Source: Gorsachius magnificus
Lineage: Eukaryota > Chordata > Aves > Pelecaniformes > Ardeidae
Reading direction: 5' to 3'
DNA length: 64,000 nucleotides
NCBI GenBank assembly: GCA_034008185.1
Contig: CM067082.1
Location: forward strand, 10,772,984 to 10,836,983
Shown here piece by piece: positions 11,701 through 23,209 of the stretch. The number at the start of each line of letters is the position of its first letter. The first letter of the stretch is position 1. Below the pieces are notes generated by a model that saw only the letters and a program-made list of their open reading frames with translations, had not been told where the DNA came from and did not search any database. The position numbers were made by a program, and so were the translations under genes.

Positions 11701-14700
11701 TGATTAGAATCTGGGTCTGAGTTGGGGACAAGCTGTTCAAAAGCTAGCAGAGAGGTTGGGTTGGGAGCTTGTTGGCTGCGCGGTCAGGTACCGAGGGAGT
11801 GTGTGGGGAATGATGCTCACTCTCACCGAGCATCTTGGGGACATCAGGGGAAATAGGGACTTGCCGGACAAAGAAAATACGGAAAAGAGAGCTGCTGGGG
11901 AGAATGCTGGGCAGGAGAAGTAGGAGTAGCAGCTGGGATTTTGTAAAGAAGGCAGATAGGTCTGTTGGAGAAGAAAGCTATGATGGTAAAAGTAGAGTCA
12001 GAAAAACTATAAGGAAAGGGACTCCAGTGAAATAAAACATACTGAGTTTTGTCCATGGCCATTAGTAGCCATCATGTCTTCACAACTTTAGCTTAATATG
12101 TATCTCAAGTGGTAGAAATTGGTGCTGTGAGCAAATGGTTCTCATTCTGGTGATGTGCCATATAGCTGTGAGGATGAATTGTCTGGGCTCACCTCCTAGC
12201 TAGGAGTTTATACTTGGTCTTTTCTGTTAGGCTGCAAAGCAGTGCTGAAAAGTAAATAAACTGCAGAAAGAAAGCAGCCTTGATTACATAATTGTATGCC
12301 TTCTCTTCCATTAGGACGCTTGCGTTATCCCCGGGATGAAGTGGCTGGTGCTAGTTTAGTGAACAAGCATCTCCGTTGCTTGATGCCATACCATGCTCTT
12401 GCTAGATTGCTCCAGAGATGCAATTAATTGCCTCTTGGATGGTCTGGTACTGCTTTCTGTACAGTTACTTATTATCAGAACGGTCTAGTGAGATGGGGAA
12501 GTGGTCTGCTTCCTATTTTACATGAGGAGCAAAGGCATGAAAAAGGGAAGTTCAACTCGTTTTGCATGGTTAGAAACGACTGGAACCTGAGTCTTTTTAG
12601 ACTAGTTTACATATTGCAGCCACATCCCCATCGAACTCGCTGCTTTTCTCTTGTATGATTCCATTTTAATACTATATTCTAACTTCACAATTGTTTCTTG
12701 TGTTTGTTTAAAGTCCCTTTGGGCATGTAGCTGCTATAACCGAATTGGAGAATATGGCAGAGCTTGAGGTGGTTCTGTTTACTGCAGCAGCGGAACACGG
12801 CCATTTCGTTTTGTCAAAAAGGCAAAGTTATTTCTAGTTTCTTCTTGTATAAGTGTGTTGCTTGTTCAGAGAAATGAGGAGGGATTAATTCTGGTATTGT
12901 GTGACTCTCAAGAAGTCATACTCTGGTATTAGTAACTCCCACAAACTTTCAGTATTGATGCATTCCTTAGCTGTACTGCATTCACACAGCTTTAGGGCCA
13001 AACAAAGGGCCAAACTGCCATGTGTTGTAAAAAGACACCTATTTTTAGTGTTTAAAGGTTATGGAAAAGTCGAAGTGGTGTGCAGCTTTATTAGCAGAAC
13101 TGTGGGCAATGAATTCCTTTCTCTCCTTTATGGTGAAGGAAGAAGGAATGGGCAGATTTTTATTTTTCAGTTGGGACTCTTATCGTCCGCATTGCTCTGC
13201 TTAGCTGTTTAATTTGACAGATAGCTCTGCCCTTCTCTAGCCACTGGGAGGAGGAACCATAAGTGCTTTCTGCATTGTAGAGCCTTGTGGCTTCTCAAGT
13301 TTCTCTTTAGAAGAGAAACCAAATCAACCAGCGTTGGAAGTATAAAGCTGCTGTTTGTTCTGTCATTAGAAGGAAGGGTAAAAAGCCTTTGCTGCCCTGT
13401 TGGGTTTTTCAAGGGTTTGGGGCTTTTTTTTTAATCCTTTTACTAGCTCATCACTCAAAGTTTTTCTTGGGGGCTTCTTTGTTAAGAGAAATACTGTGAA
13501 TGAGGCTTATGTTGACCAGAAAACTGTACAGTATTTAAAAAAAGAAAAAGTGTTTACTCCTGGGTAAAGAAAAGAACAGCAGCCTCTGCTGATGGAGCTG
13601 TGGTTTTTTTGCCTTTTCTTGCCAGGCCTACTGTGTTGGCTTATGTTCAGTTAATATTTGGCTGATCAGCTTTGCAGCTAGCAGGACTAGGAACGCTTTT
13701 GCTGCAGATTAAATTTGGTGGAAACTTGCTTTCTCTTGAAAGCTTTGCATTCGTTGGTAGCAAATCTCTTTTTGGGTCTTAAGGTAGAGATTTTTCTCCC
13801 CTGTTAGGGTGTGGGGGGATGATCACAGGAGTGCTTTTTGATCTGCAAAGTCAATCTGTGCTCTGGGTTTCTCAGATGCACAGCTGGCTTCTGATGCCAT
13901 ACTGGGTATGTGACAAACATTAGTGTTCAAACTTGAGGTACTTTCATGTGGGAAAGGACACATAAGCAAAGATTTTTAAACAATGAGAGCCTCAGGTGCT
14001 GTTTTCTGGCCTTATGCAGGCTTTTTGTGTGTTTAGTTACGTGAGCTGTCAGCTCTGCCCACTTTTACCTCTGTGGGTGGATTTATGCAGCTTAAGTATC
14101 TTAAGTTCAAGTAAGAATTGTGATGCTTTACAAAAGAACATGAAGTGTAACATGCTGAAGCATAGCTACATGCAGGTGAGTCAGGAGAGAGCTGGGAGTA
14201 GCAGTACTGAAAAAGAAAAGGAAGTACAGTCATGATAAAACTTTGTTTAAAAAGGAAAACAAAAAACCCCAACAAACCCAACAACCATCCGTCTCCAGAG
14301 GGTGGGAATGCAATAAAGTGATATAGTTCGTACCTTAAAGTTACTCTCTGTGTGTATAGATTTTTATATGCGTGTGTGTATAGGTCTATAAAAACACATG
14401 TGCACCCATGTACTTGCATGTGTGTCCACACGCTGTTCCGTACAGTTAGCTATATTACATCTCAACGCAGTACACAAGTAGGGCAGTTTGTATCCTGAGC
14501 AAATTTGAGCTGATGTGGAACCCACATATATTTTCAGGAAACTAGTATTTTAATTGCTGGCCAAAATATCTAAGTGATTTTCAAGCCTCTATTTTGGTAT
14601 ACCAGTGATACAGGCTTTACTTACGCTCTTGTTCCATCTGTTGAGGACAGATCCTCTCTGCCAGGGGACAAGCATGCGTGTGCTCACTCATCAGGGCACA

Positions 14701-17700
14701 CTATGTGCTGCTGACAGTTGTCAGGAAATAAAAAATGCCGAGTACAATATAGTTCAGTTTTCACAATGTGTTGGCTTTACAGCACTGCCAGAATGATTCA
14801 ATGCTGCTTAATTTCGTGTTGCTGATGTATACGGAATAGCTTCAGAAAAAGAACGAAAAATCACTTACGAACTTCAAGTAATTTGTGTTTAGCCTCCACA
14901 GTTATACAGCTTTAACTTCCTCGGAGAACGTGTAGTCTTCAGTCTTAGTATTTTTCTATGTTAAAAAAAAAAAAAAGCCAATTGCTTTCTTTAAAATGAA
15001 AAGCACAGTTGTGCTTAGAATTGGTCTGTCTCCTGTTTCTGAATTGAAGTGTTAGAAAAAAACCACTAGATGTATTTACTTTGGTCCCGGTAAAATGCTG
15101 TTCTCGGCAAAAGGATTGGGTGTTTCATTTTTATCGTGTGTTGTAAGTGAACACAGATTTGATTTAACAGTTCAAGATATTTCTTAATAACATAATCATA
15201 AGAAAAATAAGCTATTTTATGTTGGTACTTGAGTGTATCTTTTTTTGAGGACAGTGTTCAGTCTTAATTTGAGCTAGTGTTACAGCTCATCTTCGGAAGT
15301 TCAGAGAAAGGAAACAAAATTGGAGACAGTGAGTGAAAGCCTTGTTAGATATGTCTGAATAGCCACCTTAGTATTTTGTAAATACCCTAATTCTTTAAAG
15401 TGCCAGTGCTCTTGTGTAGTTTTTTGTTTGAGTTAAAGCTGGTTTAGTTAAGGTATTATTTTTTTTTCCCCTTGCCTTAGGAGGTGCCAGAGTAGGGATT
15501 TCTACACTTCATCTGCCGCCCTTCACTGAAGGAGGGCACCTCATAAAAGTATTTTTTTCTCTTACCAACCAGTTACTGTGTGTAACATCATCTCTTCCTT
15601 ACTGCTGTCAGCTGTGCTGTGCCTGGTAAATTGCTGAGAGGGCTGTGACGGGGTAGGCTGCAACGGAAGCGCCGGGGCTGCGTCCCGCCTGCGAGCGTGT
15701 GTAATAGAAGTAACTGGAAGGTAGGGTTCATGCTCTTGGTTTACGTCTGATCAGATAGTTTCACTCTTACTGCTCTGTCCTTTCTAATCCTCTTTTACTT
15801 GGCATTTATGTAGAAAGCTCTTGCTGGTACTTCAGGAAATATCTGACATAGATAACATTCTTTGCTCTTCTTTTGCTTTGACCCACCACACTTTTCTCTG
15901 CTTTGTTCTCCCCTGAATACTCATAAAAACAAAAAGTTTAGAATAACTGTTACTGTTAGCATCTAATAGCTCTGGTTGTTATCCTACTGCTTCCTTCATT
16001 TAGCATCATTAATACTTGTAATCATCTCTACAAAGTTGAGGCTAGAACTGCCCAAAAAGGAAATGGTTTGAATTTTGTCTTTGAACTTTTTTTTTTTTTT
16101 CTCATCCTCCTGACTGAGCAGGTTCAGGGATCCTGGAAGCATGCTCGTTTGGGTCTGGTTTTCAGCTCTGAATGTGGGGCCAGTTGGGCCAGAAGTCCAG
16201 ACAGGTTTCGTTTTAACTGTGCTTTGGAGTCGGGGACAGCTTGTTGTACAGGACATGGTGCACTTTTTTTTTTCCTCCCCTCCCCTCTGTGCTGTGGTTC
16301 TCAGTACTTGTAATTGGGGCAGGCTGTGTGCCTGTAGAAGTTCGGTTTTCTGACAAGTACTCCTTTTGGGTCTGAGCAAAGTTTACTGTTCAGAAGCAAA
16401 CCTGAATTCTTTGAAGAGCTATCAGCACTACTCTGACCCTTTCCAAAACAGTCCTTCCAGAAAAAAAGGATAAAATTCTCACTTTTGTAGTGAAACTGAT
16501 CTTCGAGGTCAATACTTCAAGCTTTTCCAGTATCATTTGAGCAGAAGTAGTAAATTCAGCATCTCCCATTTTTTACATCAACTAGGATGAGTAGTGATTA
16601 TCATAGGCTGCAGATAATACCTGTTGAAAGATGCAGCTCTCATTTGTACTGCCTGAGACTTTATAATGGCTTAAATTTCTTAGTTATATGGGAGCCATTC
16701 TGAAAATCTGGCTGGGCTTTTGTTGTGTGTATTGAACAAGTTTGAAAAAGGCGATCATCTTTTCTTAGGCAGGTGGGTTCCCCTCCTTCCACCTCTCAAC
16801 CCCCAGCCACCAAGCTTTGTAGGTTAATTATGAGAAGAAAAACCTTTTGGGAAGTTTGTCTGACACAGCAGCCGTGTCCTCAGCCCAGAAACTTGGCGAT
16901 TAGTTCCTCCTTTGCTGTAGCACCTGTGCCAAATAGTTGACTATGTACCTTGCAAAATGGCACTGATTTAATCTTTACATAGAAATAGTATGGTCGTGGT
17001 TTTTAAATATGCTGCAGTGTTTTTTTAATAGCTAGCTAGGCTTCAAGGAAATTATTTTGGAAAACATTTCTGAAAGCTGCAGCCCCCAAACTGTCCTGTG
17101 CTTAATGAGACTTGTGCTTTTTGCAGTTGACTTACATGCATTAGTTTTATCTAAACCTGTGTTTATAAAAAAACCTACAGTACATATGAAGATTGACGTA
17201 GTATATCAGGGCCTGTAGCCTATCCAGAGCAGAAAGGATGCAAATGTGTTGTCTGGTGTATTTGCCTGGTAACAGGGGATCGGTTCTGTCTGCTTATCAT
17301 CCTTATAAGAAAATTATTACATTTGCATTTGTCTCATTGCCCAGCTTCTGACTCACTGGAAGGCGTGGATAGTAATGCCTAATCTAATGTGTAATACATA
17401 TAAACATACTATTTATAATATATCAATATAAAATATGTATTTATTTAAACACACAGTGCTAAATACTATGTGATACGTAATTGTTTGTTTCAGAATCTGA
17501 TAGACTGACTATGCAGTTGAAAGCTGCAGTGACAAAACCAACTGTACCAGCAGATCTGGGATGTTATTTCATTGTCTTTGTTGACTGAGGTGCTCTAATC
17601 CCAATTGCTTAATTGTTCTGATCATACAGGTGTGTGACGTGGATGATTTGAAGAGGTCCATCCATTTCAGTGTGATGAAATGAACTGTAGTGGTAGGTTG

Positions 17701-18019
17701 CATCAATAGAAGTAGCTATCTAAAGCTTGAGCTTAAAACCAGTAAGTTAACAGTTTTGCTTGCCCTGGCCTGTGTACTGGTTGGGCTGTGCAAAACAGGT
17801 TTGGGAAACTGGTCCAGATTTCAAACAAACAACTTGCGGGGTTACAGTGGTTTTAACCAGGGAACTTACCCACGTTAACCCGGTGCTGTGCATGTTGTAA
17901 CAACAGAGGAAATAAGGCAAGAACTGCTGCTTCTGCTGGCAGTCATCTTAAACTGTAATAGGGTAAAAGCTTTATTTTATTTGAAGTGCTAGAGAGACCA
18001 AAGGAAACAAATGCAGATC
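8793..18019. other. intron-like sequence, no supported gene
   Basis: AT-rich DNA with frequent T and A runs (for example A runs near 10328 and 14962, and a T run near 16090). The longest open frames, 130 codons at 8883-9275 and 127 codons on the minus strand at 15996-16379, show no coding pattern. Good acceptors at about 13626 and 15480 lead into short open stretches without convincing donors. No repeat family is recognised. Confidence 0.5.
17401..17455. repeat. AT-rich low-complexity tract
   Basis: About 55 bases almost entirely of A and T with TATA-like alternation. It is simple low-complexity DNA with no feature attached. Confidence 0.6.
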
Positions 18020-18046
18020 TTTTTTTTTTTTTTTTTTTTTTTTTTT
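18020..18046. repeat. poly(T) run, 27 bases
   Basis: An uninterrupted run of T. It may be the poly(A) tail of a minus-strand retrocopy, but the sequence to its right shows nothing recognisable as one. Confidence 0.85.
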
Positions 18047-18557
18047 CTGAACTTGCTCTTTAGAAAGACATTGTCTTTAAAGGTAGTTGAGCTTTCTGCT
18101 TTCTCCCATATGTGAGAGTTTGGTTTGGGGTTTTTTTTAATACAGTAATTTCAAGGAATTTGTTTGCACTAATTCACTCCTCATAAATGTTAAAGCCTTT
18201 CATTTATCTCTGAAATCCTTTGAAGTTGTCTGGCTATGAAGAGCACCAGATTTTACTTCTAACAGGAAAAAAGGCGTGCGGTTCTCTTGTCTGTGTCACT
18301 GCAGAAAATGAGCCACAAGAATTGAACTGTGGCCTGTGTCAGTGCTGAATGCGAGGCTTCTCCATTAAAGATTTTTTTTTTTCTTTCTAACATGGCTTGT
18401 TAGCTTTCTAAAAGGAGACCTGAGGATGTGACTCAACCTGGCAGAAGGAAGGAAACATGAAATGTAGGCTGTTCTTCTGTTCTGAACTTACAGCAAACCT
18501 TTGCAGAGGGCTTAGTATTGTTGCTAAATAAATGTAGAACTGCTGTACTGTTCATAG

Positions 18558-18634
18558 AAGACAGGGAGAGTGTAGCTATGTGTGAGTGTTCTTGGCTTTA
18601 TGAAAAAGGCATTGTGGTTAATGACATCTTGCAT
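18558..18634 (+). CDS. weak candidate internal exon, unrecognised
   Basis: A 77-nt segment has a mediocre acceptor (TTCATAG) and a strong donor (GCAT then GTAAGT). One frame is open: two bases complete a codon and 25 codons follow, beginning DRESVAMCECSW and ending at a codon boundary. Its phase would join to the candidate at 8686-8792. The length is too short for open frame alone to mean much, and I do not recognise the peptide. Confidence 0.12.
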
Positions 18635-21430
18635 GTAAGTAAAACAAAAAAAGCAACCTACCCCCTAATTTTAATACTTTTAATCCAAAGGAGTGTGAAG
18701 TCCCGTTCTTCCCTCCCCTGCCTTCTTCAGATGTGGGGACAAAATTCTATGTGTCCTTGTTGGTGTGAGATGGGAGTTCGAGATGGTGGATTCAAGTTTG
18801 CTGACACCGGTGTCCAAACAGGTGAAGTGTGGACAGGAGGATGATAATACTGCTAGTTTTCCATTTTTATAGATACTTTAATAATTTTGTCATTTATAGG
18901 TCTGAATGTGATGATTCCTATCATCTGTTGATCCAGAATGAATTTGTGCTCAGTACAAATTTAGAAGCCAAAGTGGCAAGCATCGCTACTGGACTTCTTG
19001 TTTTATGGTAGACTTTTTTTTTTGTCTAAAAATAGTATGCTAGCTAAGGAACAGAAGATGCAGCAGCCAAACATTTTTGTCTTTTATTTCATTTATTAGA
19101 CAGTGCTGCTTAACAAGTAAAAAACCAATAACAAAAAACCCCAAAAATGAACACCCACCCCACAAAGCCCAACTGGTGGTCCCTCTGAGCCAGAGGAGAG
19201 CCTTGCACAACTATACAAACAGTTCTGACATTCATTGCAGTTGAGGAGAGTGGAAATTCCCAGTAGTTTGGGGATAGGAACAAAAGGTTGTGATGGGATT
19301 GAGATGTGTGATTGATGGCTGATCCAGGACTTCTGCCGATCCAGGACTTCTGCCCTGTGTGTTTACTCTTCATTTGTTGTGCTGCTTGATAAGTCTGCCA
19401 TTTTAGTAATAGGGTAAGTGAAGAAGGGGAGACCTTCAGGAAAGCAGAGGTGGGAGGAGAACAGGTGGCAGAAGATGGACTTTGTTAAAGGTGCAGCCTT
19501 GCTGGCTTGCTATTGGATTAATGATCTGTTCAGATGCCACTCTCGAAGAGTACAGTCATCCAGAGCACTAAACTTCAGCCAGGGATTAAAGAAAAACCAT
19601 GAAGCTTCAGAAGAACAGTCTTGCTCTAATAAAGGCTGAAGAGTTAAAACCAAACGAAACCCCATCATACCATCATTGCCTTTTTCTGCTTGTTTGCAGA
19701 TATTGAATCTGCATGGATTTCAGAAAACTGTTGACCTAGTTTCTTGGCTAGTAAATTAATATACATGCATTCTGTAAAACCTGGTCATAGACCGAACTAA
19801 CGCTTAAGGTGATTGAAAAATCTTAGAATATAAAGGTAGGATACTAACCTAAACATCTTAGGCCTTGTTTTTAGGGAAATCAAGAGGTAATGTGGTAAAG
19901 GTATATGAAATAAATGATACAGCGCAGGCTGGCAGGAAATGAATAGCTTTTCTTTATGGCATTTGAAATTGGCACCCAGTTGTCAGGCAATAAGTGTAAA
20001 ATAACTCAGGTTTGGGTGTTTGTGTTCCCCCCCCCAGTACCGAATTGGACTGTGACACTTGCTGTCAGTACTGGTTGAAGAGGCTGAAGATGTGCATAGC
20101 TATCAAATGTGCAGACATAAGTTCTACTTCAGGCAGTCTCTGCACTACCTTTGAAGTAGTCCTGAGGATATTTCCCTAAATACCCACTGTTGGAGTAGGT
20201 GAGCATTTGGTGTCGATCATTTTGGCTGTTCATTCCTTGCCAAAAAACACCCATCTGCGTTCAGTAAATCTGAGTGTAATGGGTAATAGTCTATGTTCGG
20301 TGTCAATATCCTTTAATTTATAAGGAGAAAGTTCAGGGCTTTTGTTTGTGCTGGATTTTAGCAAGTGTAAAGGCAAAGAAAATATATTCCAGGAAAAAAA
20401 GGCTTCTGTTACAAAGGGGATATTCAGCTTTAAGTAACGCTTGGGTTTATAACTGCTGTAAAAATAGGAACATGTGTGTACTTACTCTTGTATCGGTGCT
20501 GAAAAATCAATGTATTTAAAGTTAGTGGTAGTGTTGGTAGTGATATTGATAGAGGGATGAGGATAGAATAGAGGATGAGGGAAGCTAGTCTCCTTATCTT
20601 GATAAAGGCCACTAGATATGAAATCCTGTACTTCCAGAGCTGCTTCTGAAATAGTCCTAAATCAGAATCTAATGTCCGGCCAGTGGTAGTCTGTTATTAG
20701 AGATGCTGAATGGTTACTCATTTATCAGTATTCTGTGTGGAAGGTGACTTTGTAAAGCTGCTGATGTGGGGCTCAACCACCACCTCCCACCCCCACTTGT
20801 ATACTTGCATCAGTCTGCTAGTTAGCATCTCTTGTTCTGCAAGTCCAAATTTTGCGGAGTCTTTTTTTTTTGTGTGTCTTTTTTTTTTTTTTTTTTCTTG
20901 CTGCTATATGCAGCAGGAGAAACAGGTTAACCTGCTGAATGGAAAACTAACAAGTTCTCCCTCCTTCTGTTTGTGTGAAGCTAACAGTGCTAAAAGGGGG
21001 GGAGAGAAGGGCAGGAAGAATGTGCTTGCTGATTAGCAGCGACTGTAGTTTTCCAACAGAGCGCTGCACTTAACGTTAGTCAGTGTCTTGTTTAGTATGG
21101 AATTGTACAGTTCTGCATAAAGATAATGCTTCGCTTATTGGGCAGTGCCAGTATTGTTTTTCTTCCCTTTAGGAGAATACTGTAAAAACTGGATTGTTGA
21201 TACTGGTCTGTATGAAACTGAACTTGATGGTTTTTACTGCTTGAAAGTGGGATTTTTCTGCTAGCAGGTGTAGTTCAGATTGGGTTTTAGTTACAGTGAT
21301 TGCTGTTTGTATTAAAATCCTGCATAAACTGACTTTTTGTAGCTGTTTCGGTGGCTTCACTTTTTCTTGAAGTTAGTCACTGTTTAGTTTAGCATGCCAC
21401 ATGAAAAAACAAGAGTAAAGGTGTCATGAA
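18635..21430. other. intron-like sequence, no supported gene
   Basis: AT-rich sequence with T runs at about 20864-20896. A superb acceptor (TTTTTCTGCTTGTTTGCAG, ending 19699) leads into a 51-nt open stretch, 19700-19750, with a weak GTAAAT donor. I see no gene I can support. Confidence 0.5.
19321..19354. repeat. 17-bp tandem duplication
   Basis: The unit GATCCAGGACTTCTGCC occurs twice in direct succession with no mismatch. It looks like a small recent tandem duplication, probably replication slippage. Confidence 0.85.
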
Positions 21431-21466
21431 AGCTATTGCAGCACCCCTGCCCCCCAGCTGCACTCA

Positions 21467-21482
21467 CCCCCCCCCCCCCCCC
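21467..21482. repeat. poly(C) run, 16 bases
   Basis: An uninterrupted C run at the left edge of the GC-rich block. It marks the abrupt change from AT-rich to GC-rich sequence. Confidence 0.85.
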
Positions 21483-21497
21483 ATCCCTGCTGTGGCT

Positions 21498-22361
21498 CTA
21501 ATCCCAGCTTCCCACCCGAGTGCTGGCGGCGAGAGCCCTGCGCTTGCTGGGTGGGTTTGGAAAGGTGCTCTTCCGCTTTGTCCCCCGCTTTTCTAGCCTG
21601 CCAGGCTGGGCTGGTGGTAGGTCCATCCCCGTGACCCACCATGGCTCCTGAGGCCCCATCCCGATGATGTTGAATTGCTTGAGGCTCTGGTCTGCGTTGG
21701 AGGTCTCGGGAGTGCTATAGTCAGCGGTAAGCAGCTCCATGGGCAGTGACAGTGAGCTGATGTTGCTGTGGGAGATGGCTTCGCTGGTGTCACCAGGGCC
21801 CCCAGGCATGGGGACACTGCTGGGACCATCCTGGCTGACCATGGAGCCATCCAGTAGCATGTCACTGGGCAATGGGAGGTCACCTGCTGGGTCCCCAACA
21901 GCTTGGATGTGGGGGCCAGCACAGTGGCTGAGATGGCTGCCCAGGGGGATGCTGCTGCTCCGGGCTGCCCCCACCGGGATGGCCATGTCAGAGAGACTGA
22001 GATGTGCAAACTTCCTCTTCATGTCCTGGTACCCAGGAAAGCATGGTGGCAGCACTGGGGGGGCTGAGGCCACCGCTCTCCCTTGAAGGTTGAAGGGTGT
22101 GAAGCGTTGCAGTTGGCCCTGGAGTGTCCCAGGGGCCATCCAGGCTGGGGGGGTCCCCCAGCCCCAGGGACCCCACAAGGCAGCATCTGGCAGAGATGCA
22201 GCACCGTGGCTGAGCATGGAGGTGTCTGGTGGCAGTGGGTTGGTGCTCATCCACTTGAAGCAGAAGACCCGGAGATCAAAGAAGCAGCTGCATGGAGCCA
22301 TCTGCAGATCTGCATGGGTGAGTGGGAGCCATGCTGGGCTGGGGGGACCCTCCAGGGGCAC
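21498..22361 (-). pseudogene. unrecognised Ser/Pro-rich open frame in a GC-rich block, possibly a decayed gene or retrocopy
   Basis: A 287-codon minus-strand frame, the longest open frame in the window outside the CR1 element and the CpG island. The predicted protein is rich in Ser, Pro and Gly and mostly disordered-looking. It has a more ordered-looking middle (around the motif MKRKFAHLSLSDM) and a basic, nuclear-localisation-like C-terminus (KRGTKRKS, then PSKRR). A second minus-strand frame, open from roughly 22620 down to the stop at 22276-22278, reads equally protein-like (for example YKRVSSLICNPIPLG). This suggests one coding region of about 1.1 kb broken by a frameshift near 22280. No poly(A) track marks it as a retrocopy, and there is no clear promoter. 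GC richness alone can leave long frames open. The adjacent CR1 raises the alternative that the block is CR1 5' sequence read on the wrong strand. I do not recognise the protein. Confidence 0.35.
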
Positions 22362-23209
22362 CCGCAGAGCCAGCCCCCATCACAGATGTCTCCCAATTGC
22401 TGATGTCCCCCAGCTCTGTGCCAGGCATGTGGGGAGCTTGTGGCTGGGCCACTCCTAGCGGGGTGAGCTGCTGCCCCAGTGGGATGGGGTTGCAGATCAG
22501 GGAGGAGACTCGCTTATAGGAGGTGAAACAGGGGAGATGGCCCCAAGTACTTGGGAAATTCTCTGTAAATTGTATTTATAGGGCATGCATCATGGGCAAG
22601 GGCAGGGATGCTCACACAAGATTTCTGAACCCCTGTGCTAAAAATGCTGGGGGCATGGGGGTACTGACAGGGGTCAGGGATGCTGGTGGTACCAGGGTGC
22701 TGGGGCAGATGGGGATGCTGTACCTGCTGGGGGTGCCTGGGGTGCCACCCCTGCTGGGGGTGCCCAGGCTGTGGGGAGGGGCTGCTCCCGCCTGGCTGCT
22801 CGGCACAGGTTCTGAGCTCGAGAGAGAGATGGGAGCGATCGCCAGCAGTCACCTCCACTCTTGCCCACAAGAGCGTCCCCAGGCTGCAGGGGTTGGGGTT
22901 GTTCCTTACCTTGAGGGTAGAAGGTTTCGGGACGGGCAAGAGGCCGAAGCATCTGGGGCTTTGGGGGGGCCAAGGGTCTGTGCAGTGGGATCCACATTGC
23001 TGGCAGTGGTGTGGTCCGTTACACCTGTTGGCTGCTAAGGACTCTCTGGGGTTGCTAGCTCAGACCTTCTGTTTGGGCGTCTCCCAGGAGGGAATGTAGG
23101 GGCTCCCAGTGTTCCACCCCACCCCCCAACAGCCTCCCCAGCTCCTCATGGGGAAGGAAAGGGTTAAGGGGGGCTGGGGTGCCCCCCGCCTCTACACACA
23201 GCTATCAGC
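22362..23209. other. GC-rich block, remainder
   Basis: Continuation of the GC-rich block up to the CR1 endonuclease. It contains imperfect short repeats built on a GGTGCTGGGG-type motif (about 22640-22790). Overlapping open frames of 107-171 codons occur on both strands. Either a decayed coding region (minus strand) or the 5' part of the neighbouring CR1 (plus strand) could explain it. I cannot decide from sequence alone. Confidence 0.4.

Noticed and set aside
15996..16379. 127-codon minus-strand frame crossing a long T run
   Set aside because: A Lys-rich stretch comes from the homopolymer, and the plus strand is also open; no evidence of coding.
18020..18046. Poly(T) as the tail of a minus-strand retrocopy
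   Set aside because: No coding-like or repeat sequence lies to its right and no target duplication is visible.
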